DNA from: Struthidea cinerea
Lineage: Eukaryota; Chordata; Aves; Passeriformes; Corcoracidae
DNA: 64,000 bases
Assembly: GCA_013397865.1 (NCBI GenBank)
Contig: VZTI01001654.1
Coordinates: 849,182 to 913,181, forward strand
Direction of reading: 5' to 3'
The position numbers and the translations under genes were made by a program. Positions 11,930 through 23,600 of this stretch are shown here, one piece after another. Each line of letters starts with the position of its first letter. Position 1 is the first letter of the stretch. The notes below the pieces were generated by a model. That model was not told where the DNA came from, did not search any database, and saw only the letters and a program-made list of their open reading frames with translations.

Positions 11930-12270
11930 CCTCAGCGCAGCAGTGGCTCCTGTCGCACCCAGGGTGCAGCAGAACCACCCGAGCGGCCTCTGATCACCCG
12001 AGTGGGTTTCTAATTACTCACGTGGGGTCTCCCCGCGGCTCGGCGTTGGCTAGAGCGGCCTGAAATGGCTTTTTTACTCCGTTGGAAAAGAAGACAGTTC
12101 GGATTGTCCCAAAAGCAGGGCAGCAGTGCCCTCTGCCGGGCAGCCCGCGGTGTTGCCATCCCCTCGCTGGTGCAGTGGCGGGCGGGGAGCTCCGGGAGGG
12201 AGCCGGGGAGGGTCCCTGTGCTCGGTGCGATCCCCGCGAGTCCCCCCAGGTCCGGGTGCGGGCACCTCCC
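11930..12270. promoter_or_regulatory. Isolated CpG-rich patch between gene tails
   Basis: This stretch is rich in CG dinucleotides (for example gagcggcc, ctccccgcggctcggcg, cccgcggtg, tgcgatccccgcgagtcc), unlike the AT-rich, CpG-poor DNA on both sides. It lies downstream of EVC and downstream of CRMP1, so it is not the promoter of either. It could be the start of an unannotated transcript or an orphan CpG island. No product can be assigned; the overlapping open frames probably reflect few stops in GC-rich DNA. Confidence 0.5.
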
Positions 12271-15200
12271 AGCCTTCCATCTGCCTGACTTTCCTGGGAT
12301 GGAGGTTCTGCCGACCTGTCTTTTCTCCCACAGTCACAGTAGCAATCTCCTGTCAGAACACCCGCTACTCTTGTTCCCATTAGTGACTTCAGTCCCCTTG
12401 AGTTTCTCCATGGATGCACAGAGTTCCTGTTAAATGTCATGTGCAGATGTGCATAGTGTGACACTTGCCATCACTGCCTGTCAGTGAGGCAGATACCCAA
12501 CAAGACAGGGTTTAACTGGGCCAAGAAACAAGTGCAGAAAATGCGAAACAAAGCTCAGAGCAGTTGCTTTGCAGTTAATGCTGTTGAACTTTTATGTTAT
12601 GTTACAGAATCACAGACTCAGAATAGGGGGAAAATGGGATACCTAGGCACCAGTCACAGCTCAAAACACTCGCTTTATAGTGTAGATCTACAGAGCACCC
12701 TCTATTCTGGAAAGGATAACATGGGGCTTTGACCATGCTTTACAGGTACATATCAAAAACACTACAGAAATTTAGGGAAAAATCTCGTGCCTTTTTCCTC
12801 CTGTTTTTAAACATCCAGGGTAACATTTTTCCATCTCCCATACACCCCCTCCCAACAGCCCTCACTGCCATCACTGAAATTTGTCTGGAAAGTTTGTGCG
12901 AGGTTCATCACAGCCATGATGAAAAACTATCCTAAAGTCAGTTTGTTTAGATGAATGAGATTTAGTTTTTTACCAAGAGTCAATGGACAAGGACTGATAG
13001 CTTAGTAGTAAGTGCAGAGGGAAGGAAATAAGGAGCAGAGCATGGTACATTCAGACATCCCTGAATTTTTAAGGGAGTTGAAAATTCAGCTGCAAGCACT
13101 TAATTTGTGGGCACTTCCTGACCCAGAATATCAAAAATTCAGAATCCAATGTTCTGTTGAGCCTGGAATGAACATAGGCATTTTTTTGTACCTAGAGCTC
13201 CTTGACAATTACACAGGATTAAAATACAACTTAAATTAAATCAGTCTTATTCCAGACTGATGTTCTAATTATGCAGTTGTCTCTATCATGCAGATTTGTG
13301 ATATTTTTAATTTTTATATTTTTTTAAATGTAGTGTTATTAATGTCATTGTATATTTAGATGCACTGATAGATGAATATCTGTGTAGATATTTTGTACCC
13401 TAAAGAGTTTTCCTTGGACAAATGTTTATGTCAAGATGAAATCATGGCAAACTACAGTGAATTCTGCTTGCCACTCCCTGGGATCTGTAAGGCTGTTGCC
13501 ATGTGAGGTTTTTGAGAACCATGCCAGGTCTAAATGGCAAGAATTAGCTGGTGCCAAGAGGACTAGTTCAACACTTTGCCATTGTGCATTAAGCTGTGCA
13601 ATTCCTTGCTCCGGGAATCCATTAGTGGCAGGATTTTACTTGGATTTAAAAGCACCTTGGCAAATGCATGGCAGAAAAATTCACTGAGAGCTACAGAGAT
13701 GCTGCTGCTTCTCAAGAAATTCCAAAGCACTGGAAATGAAGTAAACACTCCGAGGAGGATTAGCATTATGTGCTTGCTTGCTCTTCTGAACTCTTTCAAG
13801 CTTGTGTTGTTGGCTACTGGAACCCAGAGCAGGTGGTCATCTGACTGGTCTAGTCTGAGATTTTAGTTCTTGAGGACAAAGACCAATATATTGCCAAGAG
13901 AAACACTTAAAGGCTGGGATAGCTGTCAGTTTTAGTACAGTCTTAGCATCATAATTAGCAGGCTTTGCTACAAACATTGGAATTTAAACATGTAACTGCA
14001 TTGCTTTGGTAGCAGACAAACTGTAGCACAAGACAAACTGGTCCAAAATACGCTCAGAAAACAATCCATGGATCCAGCTTTCCCTTCCACGTCACTTGAT
14101 TGACAATGATATTTCCCAGGCTGGTCATAGGGAATAATTTTAAGCAGACTGCAAAGAGCAGTAGGGAAGAGCCAGTTTTACATCATTAGAGCTACATCAG
14201 GTGTTGAAAGGTCATAGCCCGGTCCAGATTTTTAGAAGTTTGACTATTCAGAAAGCCTGAAAGCTCTGCACTGCTTCCAGCTGTAGTTGACATAACAGCA
14301 GTTCCCCACCAAGTTCACATCTCCCAGCTTGGTGTTCCTGCAAGGGAGCAAACTCCAGTGCAGTTTCCTATTCTGCAGCATGCACTCAGGATCACCAGCT
14401 AACCCACATTTTCTTTACTGGAAGCATTTTATTAAGAACAGGTTAGTGATGTAGGGGCAGGAACATTGCTATGAAATAGCCTCCAGGTGGTAAGAGAAGC
14501 AGCCCTTACCTTGCTTTGTTTAGCCCTCCATGAGCAATGGCACATGCCATCCCTCTGATGGAAGCACAGTAACCACCCAAGTGAGACATCCTTCACCTCA
14601 CCTGAGGAGGCACAGCCCAGGATCCATGGGTTTCCTGCAGGCTGCCCCTCAGCAGTGCCGTGGTAGCAGCAGCCAGGCTGCAGGGGCTCAGGCTATTTCT
14701 TCTTGAAGACATCATAGGAGAGTCACATTGACCTGACAGGCACAGTTTTGTTCACACAGGAGCACTGAACCATGAAATGCCTCTCAAAACACCCACACAT
14801 ATTTATTCACAGACACTTCACTGTGAAAAAATAAATGCATGTTAACAGTGGATCTTTGACCAGCTTGTAGGCAAAAGGTTCTCTGGTTTATGATGCTGTT
14901 AAGTGTGTAGGAAAAATGGAATCTCAACATGAGTTACACAACTATCATTTCTGCTACCTCAAGTGTGACAAGCCTCATGCATTGAGTGGAAGTTTTATTT
15001 GGAGGTGAGCACCCATTGCTACTTGCACAAAAGCATGCAAGAAAAGCACTAAGGAAATCGTAACCAGCAGTTCTACATTTTCACGCTACCAAGTTTGCCG
15101 CATAGCTTCACAAACCAGCTGTATTTCTACTGTCAGGGTTACATCACCACAACTGTTGCTGGCTGTCAACACTCATAGCAAATGGGTTGGAACAGGACAA

Positions 15201-15334
15201 GGCAGATGGAGACTTGGCATTTCAGGATTGCCTTACCTACTAGGCTGTAGGTTGTTCCAGGGCACATTGTCCTCAGGCTTCTCTGCTAGTGTTATTTACT
15301 TCTTATAAAAAAACCTGAACCACCAAGTGAGCAA

Positions 15335-15346
15335 TTTATTTTTATT
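15335..15346 (-). terminator. CRMP1: Tandem AATAAA, candidate distal CRMP1 poly(A) signal
   Basis: Read on the - strand, two AATAAA hexamers lie head to tail about 2.2 kb after the CRMP1 stop. This could end a long 3' UTR isoform. Support is the motif only. Confidence 0.3.
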
Positions 15347-16303
15347 CATATCATATAAAATATCTGAACCACCCTGAGGATGAGGGCACTCTCAATTTGA
15401 ATCCTTAGCAGAAGGGATTATTCATGAAAAGCTTTCTTTTCCTCTTTTTTTGGGAGCAACCAATTCAGTTCACTGCAGACTGCATTGCAGTGTTTCTGCA
15501 CTGGTTCAGCTCAAAGCCAACTGTCTCTTCAAACCAGCTCTGCTGCCAAGTTTCAGACCAAGCTGACCAAAATGGATTTTTCCAGGACAGCAGTTCCTTT
15601 CCCAGGCAAGCTGGAGGTGACAACATACTGCCTTCAGAATGACAGGCTTCAGGTGGGCTGCTTCCCAAAACTGTTACACCCCACATGCACCTGGTGTGTA
15701 CCATGTGGGCTGTGCCAAGTCACTCCTGCATGGGTGGGATGGATGGGTGCTCAGTGGTCAAGCAGTGCAGCTGGTAAAACCACTCCAGTGGCAACCCTCT
15801 GCTGCAAGGCCTTTGCTGCTGCAGCTTTGTAGTGTGGATAAAGGCAAAGAAGCACAAGGGGAGGTGTTTGCTGACCTGCTTAATCTCATAGCATCCCACT
15901 TCCACTGCAGCCCACACCTCCTCCCACAGCATCTGCAACACCATCAGAACAAGCAAAAAGTGACAGGAAATAAGGTTCCTTTACATAGTTTGTGAGAGGG
16001 TCAGAAGACAATGAGAAATACTTCCTTCAGTCTCAGAGAATTCAAGTCCACTTCCCTCACCTTACCTGCAGCATGTTCTGTTCCTGCCATGCCTGGACAC
16101 TGTCTCAGATGAGTCAGCAGAGAAAACCAGAATGAAGTCAAATATAGCTCAGGTCAAACTACAGTACTGGGTACTGGTTCTGTACTAAAGATGAAGATGA
16201 TGGCAATGAGTTACCACTTCAGGCAAAAAAGATGTAGACCTAAAAGGTCTTTGGGAGGAAGTTAATTTGTGTCTCATTTGGGCAAAACTGAGGCAGCTGC
16301 AAT

Positions 16304-16361
16304 GTCACAGAATCACAGACTTGTTAAGGTTGGAAAAGACCTCTAAGATTGAATCCAACCA
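16304..16361 (-). mobile_element. CR1 3' end fragment
   Basis: The + strand reads cacagaatcacagac, then ggttggaaaagacctctaag, then aatccaacc. This is the reverse complement of the standard avian CR1 3' terminus, so the element points to the - strand. It is a short 5'-truncated copy, the usual state for CR1. Together with the LTR at 51.6 kb it is the best evidence that the host is a bird. Confidence 0.85.
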
Positions 16362-17395
16362 TTAGTAAGTGTATGTTAGTCAATAAGTACAATTTTTAGT
16401 AAGCACATTTATTTACTCTGTTTAGTAAGGCATACTGTATCACGCTATAGTATGCATATGCATACCTATACACTTAACAACACTTGTGGTCTAAGGAGGT
16501 TCCTTCTATTGCATGATGTCAACCTGAGAGACAATTTCTCTTGAGTTCCTCCATTCCAAATTTTGAATCATTGAGTAACAGCACTGGAAAGCAGAGGAAG
16601 ATGCTTACCCATCAATTAATTTCCTTTATTTCACAAGCTTTGAATTCAGAAATTGAACCACGACTAGTAGATCTTGATACGGTAGAGTAAGTAAAAATGC
16701 ATGTGATTACAAAGGAAAAAATTTGTACAAAAAACTTTAAAAATCCGACAGCAACTTGGATTATCTGTAAGTACCAAAAATCTCATGCAGAAGGAGAGCA
16801 CTACTGCCCAGGTGGAGAAATGCCTGCAGGGATGGCAATGGCATTGCTATGTAAAAATTATGGCTCTGTCTAAAATGGAAACAAGAAGGACACAGACTTG
16901 GAATGTAACGAGTGGGAACAGACAGGTGCTACGGAGACCATTTGTCATTACGTGTCCCGATGAGTTTCTGTGTCTTGAGAGAAGTGCTTCTTGGGTTTAT
17001 AATAAATTAAAGATTAAACAGAAGCTGCCTATACTACTCTACTGCTTACTTTCCAGATGGCCATTTTCTTCCTTCATTAGTGTTTTTGGTGGTGTTTCTC
17101 AAATACAGACATTAATCTTGGCATTGTGTCTAGTTAATTGTTGGCAATGTGTTCTAAAGGGACTCACTCACAGAATGCAACTTGCATAAATAACTCAGTA
17201 ACATGCACTAACTACTCTAATACAGCAAAAGGGTGCAAAGGAACCATCATTCAGTTACGAGACAAAGCTAAAACCTGTAGTCACTAAAGGGGCAATGGAA
17301 GCACCATGCTTTAAGGTGACTATGGCATGAAAGCACAATTGTGAGGCAAGTAGTTCCAAGCAAACACACCACACTATTATCACCTCTTCCTATAC

Positions 17396-17424
<29 letters not shown>
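17396..17424. repeat. (A)29 homopolymer
   Basis: Twenty-nine consecutive A on the + strand lie 14 bases below the - strand AATAAA at 17438-17443. Read on the CRMP1 strand this is a T-rich element just after a poly(A) signal. Its length is likely polymorphic or error-prone. Confidence 0.95.
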
Positions 17425-17426
<2 letters not shown>

Positions 17427-17437
17427 ACATTTCAGTT

Positions 17438-17443
17438 TTTATT
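17438..17443 (-). terminator. CRMP1: Candidate proximal CRMP1 poly(A) signal
   Basis: AATAAA on the - strand about 105 bases after the CRMP1 stop, followed by a long T run (17424-17396) that could serve as the downstream U-rich element. Use is not shown. Confidence 0.4.
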
Positions 17444-17548
17444 TCCATTAGTACCAAATAAAACTGTGGGCTCGATAACACAGATATTGAAGGGAATGGA
17501 CATTATTCCCATGATCCTTCATCCTTGTGTTTTATCCATCATAATTTT

Positions 17549-17640
17549 TCAGCCAAGACTGGTAATATTGGAGCGCCCGCCGGGAGGTGCCACGATGCGG
17601 TGGCCAGTACGACGTGGGTTGTTGTCATCAATCTGAGCTC
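17549..17640 (-). CDS. CRMP1: CRMP1 exon 14 (terminal)
   Basis: The exon completes a split Gly and reads AQIDDNNPRRTGHRIVAPPG, then GRSNITSLG and TGA at 17551-17549. The residues are the same as I recall for human CRMP1. Acceptor ttgttgcag. Confidence 0.98.
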
Positions 17641-20600
17641 CTGCAACAACAGCAAATGAGAAAACAAAGCTGTGAAAAGGAATAAACCATCAGTACTGAG
17701 GTTTTACCTGGCTATGCTTCCTTCACACCACCATCAGCTGGTTTCTCTTGAGCCTGACTGAAGTGCTGAACAGATCCTCAAGGCACACTTCTGTGCACAT
17801 TCTAGCTCCAGCTGTCTTCAATGAGAAATGTGGGATTAAATTAAATAGGATCAGACTGATGCTCACCCTCCTTGGAGAATTGTTTTCCACTGACTTGAAG
17901 AAGAGCTGATGACAACCTACAGACTGGGCTCCCTTTGTGAGATCAGACCAGACAAAGTATTACCAACCACAAGAAATACCCCAAAACACGTATGTGTGGA
18001 GTGGATTTTTCAAAGCCGCCTCACTGACTTAGAATATATATCCCTACTGAGTCCACGGGACAACAGTTCAGTAAATGTGATGTTAGCACTCATAAATCTG
18101 TGAGGAAATGAGCACTGAGCTGATGTAAACTCACACCCGTGTCAAACTGCATTTTAAATGCTGAAAGGTTAAGCTTAAAGGGACAGCAAGCTTTCTGACA
18201 GGCTAAATATTGCCTGATCACACTCAACTTCCTAAAGGCAATGTAAGACTACCATAAATGTGTAGGGTCATTTAAAATGTTACCTTAGACTCTGGTTCTG
18301 CTTAATTTTGTGTTTGCATCATTCAGGTTAAATTTGTAGCACTAGATGCCTTGGTAGTACCCAGATCCAGCAGGGCACTGTGAAATTACAGCTTCAGATG
18401 CTTATGAAAAACCCCAATTATTGCTTATTACTAAGATGCGACATTTCTAAGCACTTTTTTTGCTTTGTATAGCTGCATATATATTTGTATATGCTCACCA
18501 TGGCCCCAGGTGTATGGGCAAAAATATACTTCACCTCATTAGAGGGGTTTTTTAAATATTTGCTCTCCTTGACTTTCTTACACAGGTTTCATTTAGTTTC
18601 TAAAGAGAGGATCTGTAAGGGAGGAAAACTCCACCATCAGCCCCCACAAGGGAGAAAATCCAATGACTTTCATAACATCATAGGGATGCATTATGCACCA
18701 CTGGGGCTGAAGACTTTTGAAGAATAGGGATTTGACACACTTGTAATTGCCTTCAGATGACAAGAACTATTTCCAGCAACCCCAAAGGATGATTTTCCAG
18801 TCTGTTTCCTATGTACCATGGAAAATGTTTTGGGCACCAAGAGCAGAGGATAAGAAATTCTCCAATCTGCTTATGAACAACTTCTGCACATGGTTCCTGA
18901 CCATGGACAAGGACAGCTGAGGTTTCCATGTCTAGCAGTTGCTGGTGATGCAGCCTGTGAGATGTCTGAAACTCATGGGTTGCAACAGACCCAAGTCCCA
19001 TCAGCTGTGCACACCACCAAGGGGCTACAGTCACATCAACCAGAGACCTCAGCTAATTGCAATGGGCCAGGTAAATAATACTGAGAGATTGACACAGAGA
19101 AAAATTTCAGATTGTAAACATTTTGAATATTTGGCACTATGTAAAATATCCCTAGGGAATGAATGCATAAAAACATGTATCTACTTATATATAAGTAAGT
19201 ATATGCATGTATGTTGGATACAGAGAAACAAAAACTCCTGCAGTGAGTGAAGGATTCTATTTACAACCCCGGAAAAAACTCGGCCTGGCTTAATTAACAG
19301 TGATTTATGGCTCATAAGCAGGAGGGTTACAAACCTGTGTTTTCATAGTGATAAGCAGAAGCACACTTTGGGTGTTTACAGTGAAGGGTTTAAGTATAAT
19401 AAGGTAACTTTAAGTTAAGAATTTAGATGTTACAATAGAAGTGTACCTGTACAATAGAAATGCATACGTGACTTAAGAGGTTAGTGGTCAAGAGATCACT
19501 GCAGTGCAGTAAAAAAGTTTTACAAAGATTGGGCATTAAATCAAAATAGATTGCATTTTAACTACCCATTGGACTAGAAAGTTGTAAATTGTCTTGTAAG
19601 ACTGCATCTTGGGACAATCGCCACTTTTACAATGTGTTGTTAAAATCTCTCGCCTGAGAGAGACTGATGCCTTGTTTGTTATTTTAGCAATAAGTTGTTA
19701 AAGTCACTTCTGTCCCACCTCTCTGTTGAGAAATCCAATGGGATAGTGAAGGGTGCTGGAAAGGCACCCCAGAAATAAGAGCAGGATTCTACACATGTAT
19801 ATGACTACATACAATCCTTTTATATTTGACTAAAGAAGTAATTATAATTGAAATCATCACCAGTAATCCATACTCATGGCTTTTCATTAGTCAGGCTGAC
19901 TTACCTGATAAGCTGAAATTGGATTGATGGAGATTTCTGATTGGTGGGGGCTGGTTTTTGGCAGGAGAGGATTTCGTTGAGGGTGCAGGAGTTGCATATT
20001 TTGGCGTAGCTGGGATTTCATACACAGGCCCATCATACATTCCTCTGGAGACTCCTTGCAGTCCTCCCACCTAGAACAAGAGAGGGTAAAAATCCAGACA
20101 CTGAATGCTCAGATAATGCTGCCTAATGATAATGTAGGCAGAGAGTGGTGAGCACAGAGCTATAGTCTGCACTGGCTGAATTAGCAACACATCTGTACTT
20201 CATATAGAAAAGCGAAGTGCAGTTTGTTTTATATATAAAGGAAATTGTAAAGCATGCTCCCTCCATTTTTATATATATAAAAATTACAAGAGATTTCCTT
20301 ATCAGGCTTCCTTCACAATCAGAGGGGAGACGTGGGATTCAAAAGAACAGGTCTGACCTGTTTATTTTACATTAGATCAGTCACAATCAGCTCTTCTCTC
20401 TCCACTCAGCTGCCGAGTCACAGCTGGGTTGTAGCACAACTGATACCCACTATACCAACTGCAGCAATTTCTCTCCTACCTGTATTTTCTCTGCTCCTCC
20501 CCTTCGTAGATCTCATTCTCTTTATTAGAACTCATTGAAAAGGAGTGGCAATTTTAAAATTACATTTCAAAAGTTTCTACTTCTTGTCATCAACTAGAAA

Positions 20601-23600
20601 AGCGATTATACACTGGACTGTGGCAGAGGACCCATATTACACTATTTGCCAATAAAGCATCTGTCATTTGAGCTCTGATTTCAGTTTCAGGTATCTAGAT
20701 TTTTTTCCCTGTATGGTTCTTACAAGGAATATTAGAAAAGACAATCAAAACAACTCTACTGGCCTTAAAATCATAGGAATCTAGGAAATATTTTAATAAG
20801 AACAGTTCCAGTTTTCAGAAAGAGCCTGAAGCCATTGAATTGCAAAATGCAAAGCCCATCAAAAAGATCAGAAATCTGTGTCTTACAAGATTATGGTTTC
20901 AGAGGAATTTCCCCAACAGGTTAAAAGTGAAATTAAAATACTGTATAGGAAGACACTATGTACAGGGGTTTGATCCAGCTCTCAAAGCAATCAGTGCTTT
21001 TGATGACAGGGACATCAGGCTCAGAAGAGCCACTGTCTTGCAGGCTGAACCAAAACTAATGCCCAGAAGAGAGCAGCTGCCAATCACAGCAATGAATCCA
21101 TCTTCCAGGGACCCACAAAAGGCACTAATTCGTACTGCTGTTCCTGCTCCAGGGATAAGTTTATACTGCCGACCTGTGCCAGTTCAGTTTTGCACTCCCT
21201 TGCTTGACAAGTTTTTTCTATATTCCTCTGTTGTGCACTGACATGTTCATACGGCAGCTGATACAACCATCAAAGGGTTTTTCTAAATATTTCCAGGGGA
21301 TAAAATTTGCTAGTGGGAAAAGAAATGTGGGCATGGATATGCTCTCCCTCACGGCAGGCAGCAGAGGGAGCTGCAGGAGCAAAAATATCAGTCCCTTTGT
21401 CTGCAGACCTTGCCCAAGTATCAAAGGTCTCCCAAAATCCAGGCCCACTTGCAAGACACAGATTACTTAGCCCAGGTAATTTTGTTCAAACTCCTGCTAC
21501 AAGACACTCCTCGGTTGCACTGGTTTCTAAAGTGCTGCTTTCACTATTTTGATGACTTTGTCACTAATTTATATGGCACTCCCAGGCACTGAAGCCCTTA
21601 ACAGCAAGTATGAAGAGAGGGCCTGTATCATCTACATGGATAATGTAAAAAAAAAAAATGCAACACTGATTGGTATTTTGCAAAAGCTTTGCACCTGTAT
21701 TTGCTTTTTACTGTGCCTTTTCTTCTAAGAAGTGCAGGCTTTTCTTCTGCAGCTTGACAGAATTTGTATAATAAACGATGAAAAGTAAAAACTATCAACC
21801 TGCTCATAGGCTTAATCTCAGCTGCCAGTCTCACTCAGCCTATGCTATATGCTTGGCTGAAGAAAATATGAGGTTTATTCCATTTTTCTCATTACCTGTG
21901 CTTGCACAGTGACTTTCTTGCTCAGTGACAAGAAGCAATTTCCAAATAACTCCAAACTAGTACCCAGCCAATTGGTTTTCAACAGATAAGCACTGATATA
22001 ATTCAAAACCAGAGGTGATACAGTCTTAATCTTCATAATTTCCCAAGCTTTTTATTAGAAAGATTAAAAGAGAAAAGTTTTCTGTTACATTAATGCTGCT
22101 AATACACAGCTCAGCAAATGCACCAGCAACAGTTCAGAAATGCCCAATATAATGAGAATCTCTGGCTGACATGCTTTTTCTCTCTGCAGTGTAGCAGTTC
22201 AGTATGCAACTTAAAATTCTGTTTTTATTCTGCCTAACCCTCCCTCACAAGAGGCTTGCTCTTTTCCTGAATTTTAACTGAAAGTAAATTCTATCACTAG
22301 TCCACCTCTCTTCAAAAGCCTTGACATAAGGCATTGCTGGATGTGAGGCAATTATGCCAACTGGCAGTTTTATCTTCTACCTGCTGAAGCTCACAGTGTT
22401 AATACTAAGCTAGATGAGTTCACAACCGCAACGCTGTCATTTTTTGAGCAAGTCACATAAAGTCTATCTGATACGGACTCATAATAGCACAACAACATTA
22501 AAACATGTGCTACTGTGCTTCCAAGAGGGTTTGGCTACAAAGAAGATTAAACAGGATCTGACATTACCTTATTCCTGATTTTGATGCGCTGGTAAAGATA
22601 TTCAGGGAAAGGTTTGCGAGGGATGAAGCGGCCCATTCCCTTATTTACGTGCAGATTTCCATCTTCATATACAATCTTCCCTTGGCTTATGACCACGAGT
22701 GGGGCACCATGGCACTCCATTCCTTCAAAGATGTTGTACTCGATGGCCTGAGGATCAACCAACATATTCACTGCAAGACCTCTTTCAATTAGTAACTTAT
22801 AATATGTACACTGGTAGTCATAGTTTTAGACAACTGCCATTAAGATGTGTATAAAAATGTTTTGTATGAAGGAAAAGCAATGCATTTTGATATGAAAGTA
22901 TTTTAAAGCATCTTTCTGATCAGATTTTCCTGGATGAGACATTTCCTTTCTGGTTTTCATCTACCATCAAGGATTTCACTTGTTTTTGAAAATTTGCTGT
23001 ATCTACCCAGAGCATTTAGAAGTATGATAGCCCCAATATGAAGGAAAATTGTGACTCAGCTGCTGGATACCCAGAGGACGTGGTCCCACTGCGCATGTCC
23101 TGTGACTGTGTAAGCGAATTTCAAAGAGGCCAGCACATGTATTTCTGTCTGGAAAAGCCCAGGAAAGCCTGAATCTAAATGGGAATGACAGGGCAGGTGG
23201 TTATTACTTTCTTGAAAACACAGAGAGATCCCAAGACAGAGAAATAGAAACTGAATTGCCTAAATTTACTTTTCAAAGGTTTCTAAATGTTTTTGCCCTT
23301 TTAATATAAAAATGCTATACTGGATTTTCAAAACCACTTTTGGAAGAATTCCCCAATACAAAGGAACAAAGCCCTGCGCAGTAAGGTAACAACTTTGAGA
23401 TAGACAACACATAAGATAAAACCTGTCCGAGTCAAAATGAAAGCAACTGTCAGTCACTGGTACTCTGCACTGAGGGCAGAGAAATATGTGGAAAGCTCTG
23501 GAATTAAACAGAAAATCCCATCCATGAAGCTGATTAGAGCTGTATTATCAAATCATTTAATCATAGTTTAGAATATTGTTAATTTAATCATGCAATTTAT

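Larger units (their letters stand above)
10576..17548. other. EVC-CRMP1 tail-to-tail interval (both 3' UTRs)
   Basis: About 7.0 kb lies between the two stop codons. It must hold the 3' UTR of EVC (rightward) and of CRMP1 (leftward), but their ends cannot be set from sequence alone. On the + strand AATAAA occurs at 10755, 10863, 11396 and 11461. On the - strand AATAAA occurs at 17438-17443 and twice in tandem at 15335-15346. The interval also contains an assembly gap, a CpG-rich patch, a CR1 tail and an A tract, all listed separately. I see no conserved open frame or RNA gene. Confidence 0.75.

Noticed and set aside
12018..12464. 148-codon open frame on the - strand over the CpG-rich patch
   Set aside because: The frame exists on both strands because of low stop density. 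No recognisable domain, and no splice context.
12605..12640. CR1-like phrase acagaatcacagactcagaa
   Set aside because: Only about 20 bases resemble a CR1 tail and the following sequence does not continue the match.
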